Source of the DNA: DATBAK01 sp036787815
GTDB lineage: Bacteria > Actinomycetota > Acidimicrobiia > IMCC26256 > PALSA-610
Length of the DNA stretch: 14,277 bases
NCBI GenBank assembly: GCA_036787815.1
Contig: DAIQOP010000084.1
Span: 1-14,277 of the forward strand
Direction of reading: 5' to 3'
Shown here: positions 1 to 7,150 of the stretch, in pieces
Position numbering within the stretch: position 1 is the stretch's first letter
Layout of the letters: each line of letters starts with the position of its first letter
Position numbers and translations under genes: made by a program
Notes under the pieces: generated by a model
Told to the model about the DNA's origin: nothing
Databases searched by the model: none
The model's input: only the letters and a program-made list of their open reading frames with translations

Positions 1-127
1 CCGCGAGCTCCGCGGGCGCATCACCGCCACCCATCGGCGCGTTGAGCACCGGATGGTCGACCGCGAACACGTCACACAACCGCGTATGCAACATGGCCTC
101 CAGGCTACGGAGTCGCTCGTCGATCAT
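1..127 (-). CDS. Nitronate monooxygenase (2-nitropropane dioxygenase family), N-terminal fragment
   Basis: Only the first 42 codons are in the window; the gene continues beyond base 1. The fragment reads MIDERLRSLEAMLHTRLCDV then FAVDHPVLNAPMGGGDAPAE. The pattern 'TRLCD...HPVLNAPMGG...PAELA' is the usual N-terminus of the FMN-dependent TIM-barrel nitronate monooxygenase family, where the 'P-x-x-x-APMGG' strand forms the first beta-strand and FMN loop. These enzymes oxidise alkyl nitronates such as propionate-3-nitronate; in Actinobacteria many homologues have no proven substrate. The ATG at 127 overlaps the stop of the upstream NuoF-like gene as ATGA, so translation is probably coupled. An alternative start is the ATG at 94, which has GGAGG only two bases upstream, too close to be ideal. 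The family call rests on about 30 residues, so an enoyl-reductase-like (FabK) relative is possible. Confidence 0.72.
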   Translation of the reverse strand, partial: MIDERLRSLEAMLHTRLCDVFAVDHPVLNAPMGGGDAPAELA

Positions 128-1602
128 TCATCGAGCGTTCCGAGTTCTCGGTGTTCTCCGAGGCGCGCGGCTGGAGCTTTTCCGGAATCGACGGGGTCGT
201 ACGTCCAGTCGGGTTGTTTGTCGGCGTGACGTTCGTCGAGCAGTGCGGCACCATCGGCGATGTCGACCAGCTCGGCCGTAGGTCGAGGCACAGTCGGGTT
301 CGCTCGCCCGTCGAGGTGCGCGTCGATGTCGTCGCGGAACTGCTCGAGCAGGCTCGCCGCGAGAACCTGTTGTTGGGTGCCGAGCGAACAGCGCGCGCCG
401 TCGGCGACCGTCGCGATGCGGGATCGCAGCTCGTCGAGATCGTGGGCGTCGGCCGCGCTTCGCGCGATCGCGTCGAGCAGCGCCGCGATACGTAGTCCGT
501 CCTGCTTGCACGGCGAGCACTGCCCACACGATTCGACGGCGAGGAACCGGGCGGCACCGGCCGCGACGGCGACGAGATCGTCCGTGTCGTCGAAGACGAC
601 GAAGCCGGCCGAGCCGAGGCCGCTTCCGATCGCGGCCAGCGATTCGTAGCTCACGGGAGTGTCGAGCGCGGCGCCGTCGATGAGCGCGCTCGAGACCCCT
701 GGAAGCACCGCGGTGATCCGGCGGCCGGGTCGGGCACCGCCACCGATCGTTTCGATGACGTCGCGTAGCGGCGTGCCCATGATGACTTCGCCGACCCCAC
801 TGCGCCGGGTCGAGCCGGTCACGGTGCAGACGATCGTTCCCGGCGATTCGGCCGTTCCTTCGCTCCGGAACCATGTGGCGCCCCGTGCGAGGATTCGAGC
901 GACGTTGGCGAGCGTCTCGACGTTGTCGACCAACGTCGGCGGCGCTTCGGTGCCGTCGTCGGGGCCGGCCATCTCGACGTGCGCGGACAGTCCGCTCTGC
1001 GTGTCGAGATCGGCGGATGATTGCACGACCTCGTGAACGCCGCGCCGGTACGGCGGAGCGATGCGGGGGAACGGGTAACGGCCGTCGATGGTCTCCAACA
1101 ACGCCGTCTCTTCGCCGTAGAGGTACTCGTCCGGTCCCTCGAAGAGCGAAATGTCGATCCCGTCGGACCAGCCGGCCTCCTCGACTTCGTCGATGGCAGT
1201 CAGAAGTCGATCGACCACCACCGAGAACGCGTGCTTGGTCGCAACGATGACTCGATCGGCGTCGACCGCGCGAGCGGCGATCAACGCCCCCTCGAGAACC
1301 TGATACGGATCGTTGCGGAGAATCGTGCGATCCTTGAACGTCCCGGGCTCACCTTCGGCCGCGTTCACGACGACCGAAGTGCGGATGGACTCCGAGCGGT
1401 AATCGCGCACCGTGCGCCACTTGCGTCCGGTCGGAAATCCGGCGCCACCCCGACCGCGCAGCCCGGAAGCTTCGATCTCGGAGATGATCTCCTCGGCGCT
1501 GAGCAGCCGCGCCGCCGCAAGCCCCCCACCGCCACGCGCCTTCAGATACCCGTCGAGCGACTCGATCGGTGTTGGAAACAGAACACGATGCACAAGCGTC
1601 AT
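124..1602 (-). CDS. Stand-alone NuoF-like NADH dehydrogenase flavoprotein (51 kDa subunit family)
   Basis: 492-residue protein of the NuoF/HoxF/FdsB 51-kDa family, which takes hydride from NADH to FMN and passes electrons to a 4Fe-4S cluster. The FMN/NADH glycine-rich loop GLRGRGGAGFPTGRKW is at about residues 47-62. NAAEGEPGTFKDR is at 80-92 (the common NADEGEPG has Ala for Asp here) and YGEETALLETIDG at about 162-174. The cluster ligands are CGQCSPC (Cys 359, 362, 365) plus Cys 405 in ARCSLGTQ. A C-terminal tail of about 60 residues, containing KQPDWTY, extends past the usual NuoF end. No NuoE, NuoG or other complex I genes are visible here, so this is not part of a nuo operon; the electron acceptor is unknown. 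The ATG at 1602 is chosen because GGGAG (1612-1616) lies 9 nt upstream; the GTG at 1608 would leave only 3 nt. It is followed by a nitronate monooxygenase gene with a 4-nt ATGA overlap. Confidence 0.88.
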   Translation of the reverse strand: MTLVHRVLFPTPIESLDGYLKARGGGGLAAARLLSAEEIISEIEASGLRGRGGAGFPTGRKWRTVRDYRSESIRTSVVVNAAEGEPGTFKDRTILRNDPYQVLEGALIAARAVDADRVIVATKHAFSVVVDRLLTAIDEVEEAGWSDGIDISLFEGPDEYLYGEETALLETIDGRYPFPRIAPPYRRGVHEVVQSSADLDTQSGLSAHVEMAGPDDGTEAPPTLVDNVETLANVARILARGATWFRSEGTAESPGTIVCTVTGSTRRSGVGEVIMGTPLRDVIETIGGGARPGRRITAVLPGVSSALIDGAALDTPVSYESLAAIGSGLGSAGFVVFDDTDDLVAVAAGAARFLAVESCGQCSPCKQDGLRIAALLDAIARSAADAHDLDELRSRIATVADGARCSLGTQQQVLAASLLEQFRDDIDAHLDGRANPTVPRPTAELVDIADGAALLDERHADKQPDWTYDPVDSGKAPAARLGEHRELGTLDE

Positions 1603-1647
1603 GTGCACAGTCTCCCAGGTTCGGGTGCAGGCGACAGCGGCCTCGGC

Positions 1648-2199
1648 TCAATCGAACCCGCCACAACCACCTCGGCCCTCACTTCCGGGATCGAGGGTGA
1701 ACGCCATGAAGGTCATGTCGTGGTCGGCCTCGAAGTCGTGCACGTCGCGTTCGGGCCGGCGCACGAAGCCCTTGCGCGAGTAGAGGCGTTGCGCGGCCGT
1801 GAGGTGCTCGGTCGTGTGCAGCACGATCGTGAGGCCCTGCTCGCGTGCCCGTTCGATGCAGCGGTCGACGAGCAGCTCCCCGATACCGCGCCGCTGGACC
1901 GACGGGTCGACCGCGAGCAGCCGGATCTGCGCCTCGCCCGGATCGCTGAACTCGAGCCACGGCGAATCCGGATCCGACACGTACGTGACCGCGCCGACGA
2001 CCTCGCCGTCGATCAGCGCGACGAAGATCTCCGTGGTCTCCAACCGTTCCGCGACCGCGCGTATCTCGTCGTCGTAGCCGCCCCAGAGATGGTCGACGGG
2101 CAGCGCCGCGTACCCGGCGACCGTGAGCTCACCGACCCGCTCGTACTCCTCGGGCCGCACCGCCCTGATCTCCACCTGCCCACCCGCTCCCGTGCTCAC
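1648..2199 (-). CDS. GNAT-family N-acetyltransferase
   Basis: 183 residues with the GNAT acetyl-CoA-binding fold. Motif A is clear: IRLLAVDPSVQRRGIGELLV (about residues 92-111), with the pyrophosphate-binding Q/R-x-x-G-x-G loop as QRRGIG at 102-107. It is followed by a motif-B helix region HTTEHLTAAQRLYSRKGFVR. The protein would transfer an acetyl group from acetyl-CoA to a small-molecule or protein amine; the substrate cannot be read from the sequence. The start is a GTG at 2199, 12 nt after the stop of the ABC transporter ATPase, with no strong Shine-Dalgarno, which suggests co-transcription with the importer. The last 10 or so residues are a Gly-rich tail (GSEGRGGCGG) outside the domain. 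A role in modifying the imported amino acid is possible but is inference from position only. Confidence 0.87.
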   Translation of the reverse strand: MSTGAGGQVEIRAVRPEEYERVGELTVAGYAALPVDHLWGGYDDEIRAVAERLETTEIFVALIDGEVVGAVTYVSDPDSPWLEFSDPGEAQIRLLAVDPSVQRRGIGELLVDRCIERAREQGLTIVLHTTEHLTAAQRLYSRKGFVRRPERDVHDFEADHDMTFMAFTLDPGSEGRGGCGGFD

Positions 2200-2211
2200 A
2201 GGACCGAGAAG

Positions 2212-2955
2212 TTAGAGCCGTCCGGCGTCGACCACCCGTTTCAGGAACCCCTGGGTGCGCGGGTGCTGCGGGTTGCTGAACATCTCGTCGGGCGGTCCCT
2301 GCTCGAGGAGCACGCCCTGGTCGAGGAACACGACGGAGCTCGCGCACTCGCGCGCGAAGCCCATCTCGTGCGTGGCGAGCAGCATCGTCATGCCTTCGTC
2401 CTTGAGCTCGCGCACCATCGCGAGCACCTCGCCGGTGAGCTCGGGGTCGAGCGCGCTCGTGATCTCGTCGAGCAGGATGAGCTTCGGCTGCATGGCCAGG
2501 GCGCGCACGATCGCGACCCGTTGCTGCTGGCCGCCCGAGAGCCGGTCGGGGAACTCGAGCGCCTTGTCCCACAGCCCGATGCGCTCGAGGAGCACGCGGG
2601 CGCGTTCCTCGGCTTCGTCCTTCGAGAGGCACAGCACCTTGCGCGGCGCGAGGGTCACGTTCTTGAGCACGTTCATGTGCGGGAACAGATTGAAGCTCTG
2701 GAACACGATGCCGATGTTGCGCCGCAGGAAGTTGAGATTCACCTCGTCCTGGGTGACCGTGCGGCCGTCGACGACGATCGTGCCCTCTTGGATCGGCTCG
2801 AGGCCGTTGATGCAACGAAGCAGCGTCGACTTGCCCGACCCCGACGCGCCGATGAGGCAGATCACGTTGTGCTCGTCGACGTCGAGGTCGATGCCGCGCA
2901 GCACGTGGTTCGGCCCGAAGTACTTCTCGACTGCGCGGATCTCCAAGAAGCTCAC
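2212..2955 (-). CDS. Polar amino-acid ABC transporter ATP-binding protein (GlnQ/HisP type)
   Basis: 247-residue nucleotide-binding subunit that powers amino-acid import at the inner face of the membrane. All ABC motifs are present: Walker A GASGSGKST (residues 36-44), Q-loop in IVFQSFNLFPHMNVLKN, signature LSGGQQQR, Walker B LILLDE followed by ITSALDPEL, and the switch histidine in LATHEMGFA. The NLFPHM...N and ATHEMGFAR patterns, together with the DQGVLLEQGPPDEMFSNPQH tail, are those of the polar amino-acid uptake (PAAT) subfamily. Length is normal for that subfamily. The start is GTG at 2955, just 3 nt after the permease stop at 2959, so the two are translated together. The GNAT gene follows after 12 nt. 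Specificity cannot be assigned from the ATPase. Confidence 0.95.
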   Translation of the reverse strand: MSFLEIRAVEKYFGPNHVLRGIDLDVDEHNVICLIGASGSGKSTLLRCINGLEPIQEGTIVVDGRTVTQDEVNLNFLRRNIGIVFQSFNLFPHMNVLKNVTLAPRKVLCLSKDEAEERARVLLERIGLWDKALEFPDRLSGGQQQRVAIVRALAMQPKLILLDEITSALDPELTGEVLAMVRELKDEGMTMLLATHEMGFARECASSVVFLDQGVLLEQGPPDEMFSNPQHPRTQGFLKRVVDAGRL

Positions 2956-2958
2956 GGG

Positions 2959-3960
2959 TCAACCTGCCTGGGTGCGCCGTTGCTCGCGCTTGAGGAGGTA
3001 GTCGGTCAATCGGGTGAGCGGGATGGTGAAGATCAGGAAGATCAGGCCGAGCGTGGTGATCGCGGTGAGGCTCGATTCGTTGTTGGCGAGGATCTGGGAC
3101 TGTTTGAAGGCCTCGATCGTGCCCAGAATGCTGAGGAACACAGTGTCCTTCTGGACGCTGATGAAGTCGTTCAGCAACGGCGGGACGATGCGCCGGATCG
3201 CCTGCGGCGCGATCACGTACTGCATGCTCTGACCGTACGAGAGCCCGAGTGATCGGGCCGCGGCGATCTGGCTCCAGTGCACGCTCTCGATGCCGGCCCG
3301 GTACACCTCGGCCACGTACGCGCCGTACACGATCGTGAGCGCGATGATGCCGAACGTGATGTCGCTCCAGTTCTTGGCGATGGGGAGGTCGGCCAGCGAG
3401 ATCCCGAACCCGATCATGTAGACGGTGATGAGGGCGGGTAACCCGCGGAACACGTCGATGTACACGATCGCGAACCACCGGAGCGGAAGCGCAGCGCGGC
3501 CGGGCAGCGAGCGGAAGACCGCGAGCACGAGCGCCCACGCGAGCACGAGCACCTCGGCAATCATGAACACCTGGATGTTGATCCAGAAGGCGCGCGCGAT
3601 CTGGCCGAAGTCGTGGCCGAAGTGCTGACCGCTGAAGAAGGTCGTCTGAAGGTTCGACAACCCCGTTCGCTGCGTCACGATGAGCGCCGTCAGGAACGCG
3701 ACGATCCCGATCGCGATGCCGAGCTTGGCCAGCCGGCGCGCCCAGGTGATCCGGTTGACACCGCCAAGTCGGCCGTCGGATGCCCAGATCCGCCGCTCCG
3801 CGACTCCGGCGACGGGGAGCGCGGCGATGGCGGGCAAGATCGTGCCCGTCAGGCACCCGAAGATGGCGAGCGCGAGCGCGACGTTGGCACGGGCTTCGAC
3901 GCGCGCCGGGGCGGGCGGCGTGGCACCCGCCCCAGCTGATACGTCATCGAGCGCCGCCAT
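2959..3960 (-). CDS. Polar amino-acid ABC transporter permease with an N-terminal DUF4190-like extension
   Basis: 333-residue membrane protein. The C-terminal part (about 120-333) is a HisM/GlnP-type permease domain. It has several hydrophobic segments (about 130-150, 160-190, 202-220, 270-285, 298-323) and the ATPase-coupling EAA loop around 217-254 (AEVYRAGIESVHWSQIAAAR then SLGLSYGQSMQYVIAPQA). The family is normally 215-290 residues. The first ~100 residues are extra: a Pro/Ala-rich start, a hydrophobic segment at about 27-54 ending in AGVAERRI, then SDGRLGG and a further helix at 78-97. That segment resembles the small DUF4190 membrane module (hydrophobic hairpin, G-x-A-x-x-x-I, polar Gly turn); this is a by-eye match. 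The ATG at 3960 lies 18 nt after the binding-protein stop, and the ATPase follows after 3 nt. Only one permease gene is present, so it probably works as a homodimer. Confidence 0.93.
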   Translation of the reverse strand: MAALDDVSAGAGATPPAPARVEARANVALALAIFGCLTGTILPAIAALPVAGVAERRIWASDGRLGGVNRITWARRLAKLGIAIGIVAFLTALIVTQRTGLSNLQTTFFSGQHFGHDFGQIARAFWINIQVFMIAEVLVLAWALVLAVFRSLPGRAALPLRWFAIVYIDVFRGLPALITVYMIGFGISLADLPIAKNWSDITFGIIALTIVYGAYVAEVYRAGIESVHWSQIAAARSLGLSYGQSMQYVIAPQAIRRIVPPLLNDFISVQKDTVFLSILGTIEAFKQSQILANNESSLTAITTLGLIFLIFTIPLTRLTDYLLKREQRRTQAG

Positions 3961-3978
3961 CGAGTCGGGCGCCGTCGG

Positions 3979-4821
3979 TCAGGGAACGCTGATGTACGGC
4001 ACCTTGGTCGGATCGCCCTTGAAGACGGGAACCAGCCACTTGGCGTTCAACGCGTCGAGCGTCCCGTTCGCCTTCAAGGTCGCCAGCGCCTTGTTGACAA
4101 GGGCGAGGTTGGCCGAACCTTTCGGCAGCAACGCGCCATAGGTCTCACCGGTCTTGAACTGACCGACGACCTCGGCGTTCTGAAGCGGCGCCTGCGCGAG
4201 CACGATCGAGGTGTCGAGCAGCACCGCGTCGATGCGGTGGGCCTTGAGCGCCGTGAACATCTCGGTCGTCTGGCCGAAGCTCTTCGGCTTCTTGTCGGGC
4301 TTGACCTTGTCGTTCAGGAAGATCTCCGACGTCGTCCCGGTCTGCACACCCCACTGCAACTTCTTCGCCGCCGCGAGGTCGGGGACCTGCGTGCCCTTGT
4401 TGACCATGATCCCCTGGTCGGACGAGAAGTACGGGTCGGAGAAGTCTTCGTTCTTCTTGCGGGCGTCGGTGATGGTGATCTGAGAGAGCGAGAGATCGAA
4501 GTCGGTCGTCTTGCCCGCCTGGAGCGCGGTGAAGTCGACGTTGACGATGCGCACCTTTCCGACTCCGAGCTGGGCGCACAGACCCTTCGCGAGCTCGAAC
4601 TCGAAGCCGCCGGTCAGCGAGTTGACGTTGTCACCGTTCCACCATCCCGTCGCGGGGAGCGCGGTCTGCACGGTGAGCTTGCCGGACTTCACGCCCTTGA
4701 ATCCGACGCTCGGGCCCTTGTTCGGGCACGCGTAGACGTTCTTCGCGTCGTGTTTGGAGCCGCAGGCGGTGAGCCCGACGGCGAGGGCCATGACAGTGAC
4801 GAACGTGGTCAACCTGCGCAC
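3979..4821 (-). CDS. Amino-acid ABC transporter substrate-binding lipoprotein (SBP family 3)
   Basis: 280-residue extracytoplasmic solute receptor of the importer. A signal peptide with positively charged MRR start and hydrophobic core ends in the lipobox LTAC (Cys20), so the mature protein is a lipoprotein tethered to the outer face of the membrane. The body is SBP_bac_3-like: FEFELAKGLCAQLGV, then FDLSLSQITITDARKKNEDF and SDPYFSSDQGIMV. In that region the Arg of TDARKK is the equivalent of the carboxylate-binding Arg of polar amino-acid receptors, and D in AVLLDTS is the usual amine-binding Asp. The start is GTG at 4821, with an excellent Shine-Dalgarno AGGGGAGG at 4830-4837 and 8 nt spacing. 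The permease follows 18 nt after its stop. The amino acid bound cannot be stated; acidic or polar amino acids are typical of the family. Confidence 0.93.
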   Translation of the reverse strand: MRRLTTFVTVMALAVGLTACGSKHDAKNVYACPNKGPSVGFKGVKSGKLTVQTALPATGWWNGDNVNSLTGGFEFELAKGLCAQLGVGKVRIVNVDFTALQAGKTTDFDLSLSQITITDARKKNEDFSDPYFSSDQGIMVNKGTQVPDLAAAKKLQWGVQTGTTSEIFLNDKVKPDKKPKSFGQTTEMFTALKAHRIDAVLLDTSIVLAQAPLQNAEVVGQFKTGETYGALLPKGSANLALVNKALATLKANGTLDALNAKWLVPVFKGDPTKVPYISVP

Positions 4822-4829
4822 CGGAAGTG

Positions 4830-4837
4830 CCTCCCCT
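4830..4837 (-). promoter_or_regulatory. Strong ribosome binding site of the substrate-binding protein gene
   Basis: The minus strand reads AGGGGAGG, nearly complementary to the 16S rRNA 3' end, 8 nt before the GTG at 4821. It decides the GTG start and is the strongest such site on the left block, in keeping with the high binding-protein stoichiometry of ABC importers. Confidence 0.75.
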
Positions 4838-4905
4838 GCGTTTCGCCCGTGACAAACGACGAGCGGACTCTATTCCCGGGCACCGGCACGCGCCGTGCGG
4901 AACGG

Positions 4906-6114
4906 TCAGGCGACGTTCACGATGAGACCGCTCTCATGAAGCGCCGCGACGATCGCGTTCGCGTGGGCCCGGTCGCGGGTCTCGAGCGACACTTCGAGCA
5001 CGGTGTCCTTGAGCGGGACGCCCGGAAGATCACGGTGGTGCGAGACGTCGATGATGTTGCCGCCGGCCTCGCCGATGATCGCGGCAACCTCGGCCAGCGT
5101 CCCCGGCCGGTCCATGATCTCGAGCCTCAGGCGGACGAGCCGACCCGATCGGGCCAACGCGCGCAGGATCACCGACGACAGCACGCGCAGGTCGATGTTG
5201 CCGCCGCTGACGACGAGGCCGACCTTCCGGCCCGCGAACCGGTCGCCGTGCTCGAGCACGCCCGCGAGGCTCGCGGCGCCCGCCCCTTCGACCACCGACT
5301 TCTCGATCTCGAGGTAGAGGCTGATCGCCTCCTCGATGGTCTCTTCGCGAACCACGAGCACCTCGTCGACGAGCTCTCGCACGATCTCGGTCGTGATCTT
5401 GCCGGGCTCGGTCACCGCGATGCCCTCGGCGACGGTGGTGCCGCCCGGCGGGTCGGCCGCGATCCCCAGTGCGCGGGCCATGGCGGCGTAGCGCTCCGAC
5501 TGCACGCCCACGATCTCGATATCGGGGCGCGCGGCCTTCGCGGCCACCGCCATCCCGGCGATGAGGCCGCCGCCGCCGATTGGCACGACGATCACGTCGA
5601 GATCCGGCCGGGCCGCGAGCATCTCGAGCGCGACGGTGCCCTGGCCGGCCACGATCGCCGGGTCGTCGTACGCGGGAACGATCGTCGCTCCCGTGCGGGC
5701 GGCGCGCTCGTGGGCGTCGGCCGTGGCCTCGGTGAGGGTCGCCCCCGTGAGCACGACGTTGGCGCCGAGCGTCTCGGTGCGGGTGATCTTGGTGAACGGG
5801 GTGTTCCGGGGCATCACGATCGTGGCGTCGATGCCGAGCAGCCGGGCGTGGTGCGCCACCCCCTGGGCATGGTTGCCGGCCGAGGCCGCGACCACACCCT
5901 TGGCCCGTTGCGCCTCGTCGAGCCCGAGGAGGAAGTTGCGCGCGCCCCGCTCCTTGAACGAGGCCGTGAACTGCAACGTCTCGAACTTGAGGAACAGCTC
6001 GGCGTCGGTCATCGCCGACAACGTCTGCGACACCGGGAACGGCGTCTCCACCACCGCGCCCCGGATCCGCGCGGCTGCCGCGGCAACGTCGTCGGCACTC
6101 ACCGGCAGGGGCAT
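4906..6114 (-). CDS. ilvA: Threonine ammonia-lyase (threonine/serine dehydratase) with C-terminal ACT domain
   Basis: 402-residue PLP-dependent fold-type II enzyme that deaminates L-threonine to 2-oxobutanoate and ammonia, usually also acting on serine. The PLP Schiff-base lysine is K54 in TASFKERGARN. Further PLP contacts are SAGNHAQG (78-85), the phosphate-binding tetraglycine GGGGLIAG (180-187) and SGGN (303-306). Residues about 326-402 form one ACT domain (LRLEIMDRPGTLAEVAAIIG, then HHRDLPGV), the arrangement of the ~400-residue TdcB-like/short IlvA class rather than the ~510-residue E. coli biosynthetic enzyme with its larger regulatory domain. The ATG at 6114 has no Shine-Dalgarno, but GATAAT ends 6 nt before it, suggesting a leaderless mRNA. 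It is transcribed away from the SDR gene and 84 nt ahead of an amino-acid importer, which fits uptake and catabolism of hydroxy amino acids. The ilvA symbol is by class; a catabolic tdcB role is equally possible. Confidence 0.93.
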   Translation of the reverse strand: MPLPVSADDVAAAAARIRGAVVETPFPVSQTLSAMTDAELFLKFETLQFTASFKERGARNFLLGLDEAQRAKGVVAASAGNHAQGVAHHARLLGIDATIVMPRNTPFTKITRTETLGANVVLTGATLTEATADAHERAARTGATIVPAYDDPAIVAGQGTVALEMLAARPDLDVIVVPIGGGGLIAGMAVAAKAARPDIEIVGVQSERYAAMARALGIAADPPGGTTVAEGIAVTEPGKITTEIVRELVDEVLVVREETIEEAISLYLEIEKSVVEGAGAASLAGVLEHGDRFAGRKVGLVVSGGNIDLRVLSSVILRALARSGRLVRLRLEIMDRPGTLAEVAAIIGEAGGNIIDVSHHRDLPGVPLKDTVLEVSLETRDRAHANAIVAALHESGLIVNVA

Positions 6115-6120
6115 GGAGGG

Positions 6121-6126
6121 ATTATC
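6121..6126 (-). promoter_or_regulatory. -10 element giving a probable leaderless ilvA transcript
   Basis: Minus strand GATAAT matches the consensus TATAAT at five of six positions and ends 6 nt before the ATG at 6114, so transcription would begin at or next to the A of the start codon. There is no Shine-Dalgarno in between and no convincing -35 box. Confidence 0.5.
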
Positions 6127-6158
6127 TCGCGGGACTCGTCGGGAAGTACGGTGCGGCC

Positions 6159-6171
6159 CGTTCGAGGAACG
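6159..6171. repeat. Hyphenated palindrome CGTTC-gag-GAACG between divergent ilvA and SDR genes
   Basis: A perfect 5-bp inverted repeat with a 3-bp centre in the 89-bp divergent intergenic region (6115-6203), 33 bp before the SDR start and 45 bp from the ilvA start. It could be a regulator site for the plus-strand operon, but arms of this size are common by chance in GC-rich DNA. Confidence 0.25.
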
Positions 6172-6203
6172 AGAGCTCCGGGCACAAGGGGGAGTTGCAC
6201 GCC

Positions 6204-7103
6204 ATGGGTATCAACGACGGTCGGGTCGTGATCGTCACCGGTTCGGGCCGGGGGATCGGCCGCGAGCATGCGCTGGCGTTCGCCGCGTCGGGGGCCAAGG
6301 TCGTCGTGAACGACCTCGGCGGCGACGCTCGCGGCGAGGGCGGCAGCCTGTCGCCGGCGATGGAGACGGTCGAGGACATCAAGGCCATGGGCGGCGAGGC
6401 CATCGCCAACGGCGAGAACGTCGCCGACTTCGAGGGCGCGGGCCGCATGGTCCAGTCGGCGCTCGACGCCTTCGGCCGGCTCGACATCCTCGTCAACAAC
6501 GCGGGCATCCTGCGCGACCGGATGCTCGTCAACATGGTCGAAGCCGAGTGGGACGCCGTGATCGCGGTGCACCTCAAGGGCACGTTCGGCCCCACCCGCC
6601 ACGCCGCGGAGTACTGGCGCAACGAGACGAAGGCCGGCCGTCCGGTCGAGGGCCGCATCATCAACACGAGCTCGCCGTCGGGCATCTTTGGCAACGCGGG
6701 GCAGACGAACTACGGCGCCGCGAAGGCCGGCATAGCGGCCTTCACCGTCATCTGCGCGCTCGAGCTGGGTCGCTACGGCGTCACCGCGAACGCGATCGCG
6801 CCGGTCGCGCGCACGCGCATGACCGAAGACCTCGGCATCGGCGGCCCGCCCGAAGGCGCGGTCTTCGACGCGCTCGACCCGGCCAACATCTCACCGCTCA
6901 TCGTGTGGCTCGGGTCGCCCGAATCGAAGGACGTCACCGGCCGGGTGTTCCTTGTCGACGGCGACCGCATCTCGGTCGCCGAGGGTTGGCACCGCGGGCC
7001 GACCGCGCGCAACAACGGCATGCGCTGGGACCCGGCGAAGCTCGGCGACGTCGTGCCCGGCCTCGTCGCGCAGGCTGAGCCCAACTCGACGATGTTCTCG
7101 TAA
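6204..7103 (+). CDS. SDR-family 3-hydroxyacyl-CoA dehydrogenase, MFE-2/17beta-HSD4-like
   Basis: 299-residue short-chain dehydrogenase. The NAD(P)-binding TGSGRGIG is at residues 12-19, followed by VVVNDLGGD (33-41), a signature of the dehydrogenase half of peroxisomal multifunctional enzyme type 2 and of actinobacterial steroid side-chain homologues. NNAG is at 98-101 and the catalytic residues are Ser157, Tyr170 and Lys174 (Y-G-A-A-K). The enzyme would oxidise (3R)-3-hydroxyacyl-CoA to 3-ketoacyl-CoA with NAD+. The ATG at 6204 is chosen over the in-frame TTG at 6195 because GGGGGAG (6188-6194) is 9 nt upstream of it. The hydratase partner gene starts 47 nt downstream, giving the two consecutive beta-oxidation steps. 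The C-terminal ~40 residues (VAEGWHRGPTARNN onwards) extend past the Rossmann core. The acyl chain (fatty, steroid or terpenoid) cannot be told. Confidence 0.92.
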   Translation: MGINDGRVVIVTGSGRGIGREHALAFAASGAKVVVNDLGGDARGEGGSLSPAMETVEDIKAMGGEAIANGENVADFEGAGRMVQSALDAFGRLDILVNNAGILRDRMLVNMVEAEWDAVIAVHLKGTFGPTRHAAEYWRNETKAGRPVEGRIINTSSPSGIFGNAGQTNYGAAKAGIAAFTVICALELGRYGVTANAIAPVARTRMTEDLGIGGPPEGAVFDALDPANISPLIVWLGSPESKDVTGRVFLVDGDRISVAEGWHRGPTARNNGMRWDPAKLGDVVPGLVAQAEPNSTMFS

Positions 7104-7150
7104 GCGAAGTTCTCGTAGTCGATTTCTGTCACGAAAACAGGGGGAATCCC

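Noticed and set aside
1021..3252. 743-codon open frame on the plus strand
   Set aside because: Antisense to NuoF, GNAT, ATPase and permease genes with clear motifs; the product is Arg/Asp/Glu/His-rich without domains, as expected for the opposite strand of GC-rich genes.
2129..3856. 575-codon minus-strand frame overlapping the ABC genes
   Set aside because: Out-of-frame reading of the permease and ATPase genes; Arg/His/Pro-rich shadow.
4886..4898. GCACG-cgc-CGTGC inverted repeat after ilvA as a terminator
   Set aside because: Only a 5-bp stem with a 3-nt loop and no T-run; such repeats are frequent in this base composition.
4237..6231. 664-codon open frame on the plus strand
   Set aside because: Antisense to the binding protein and ilvA; charged low-complexity product and no start signal.
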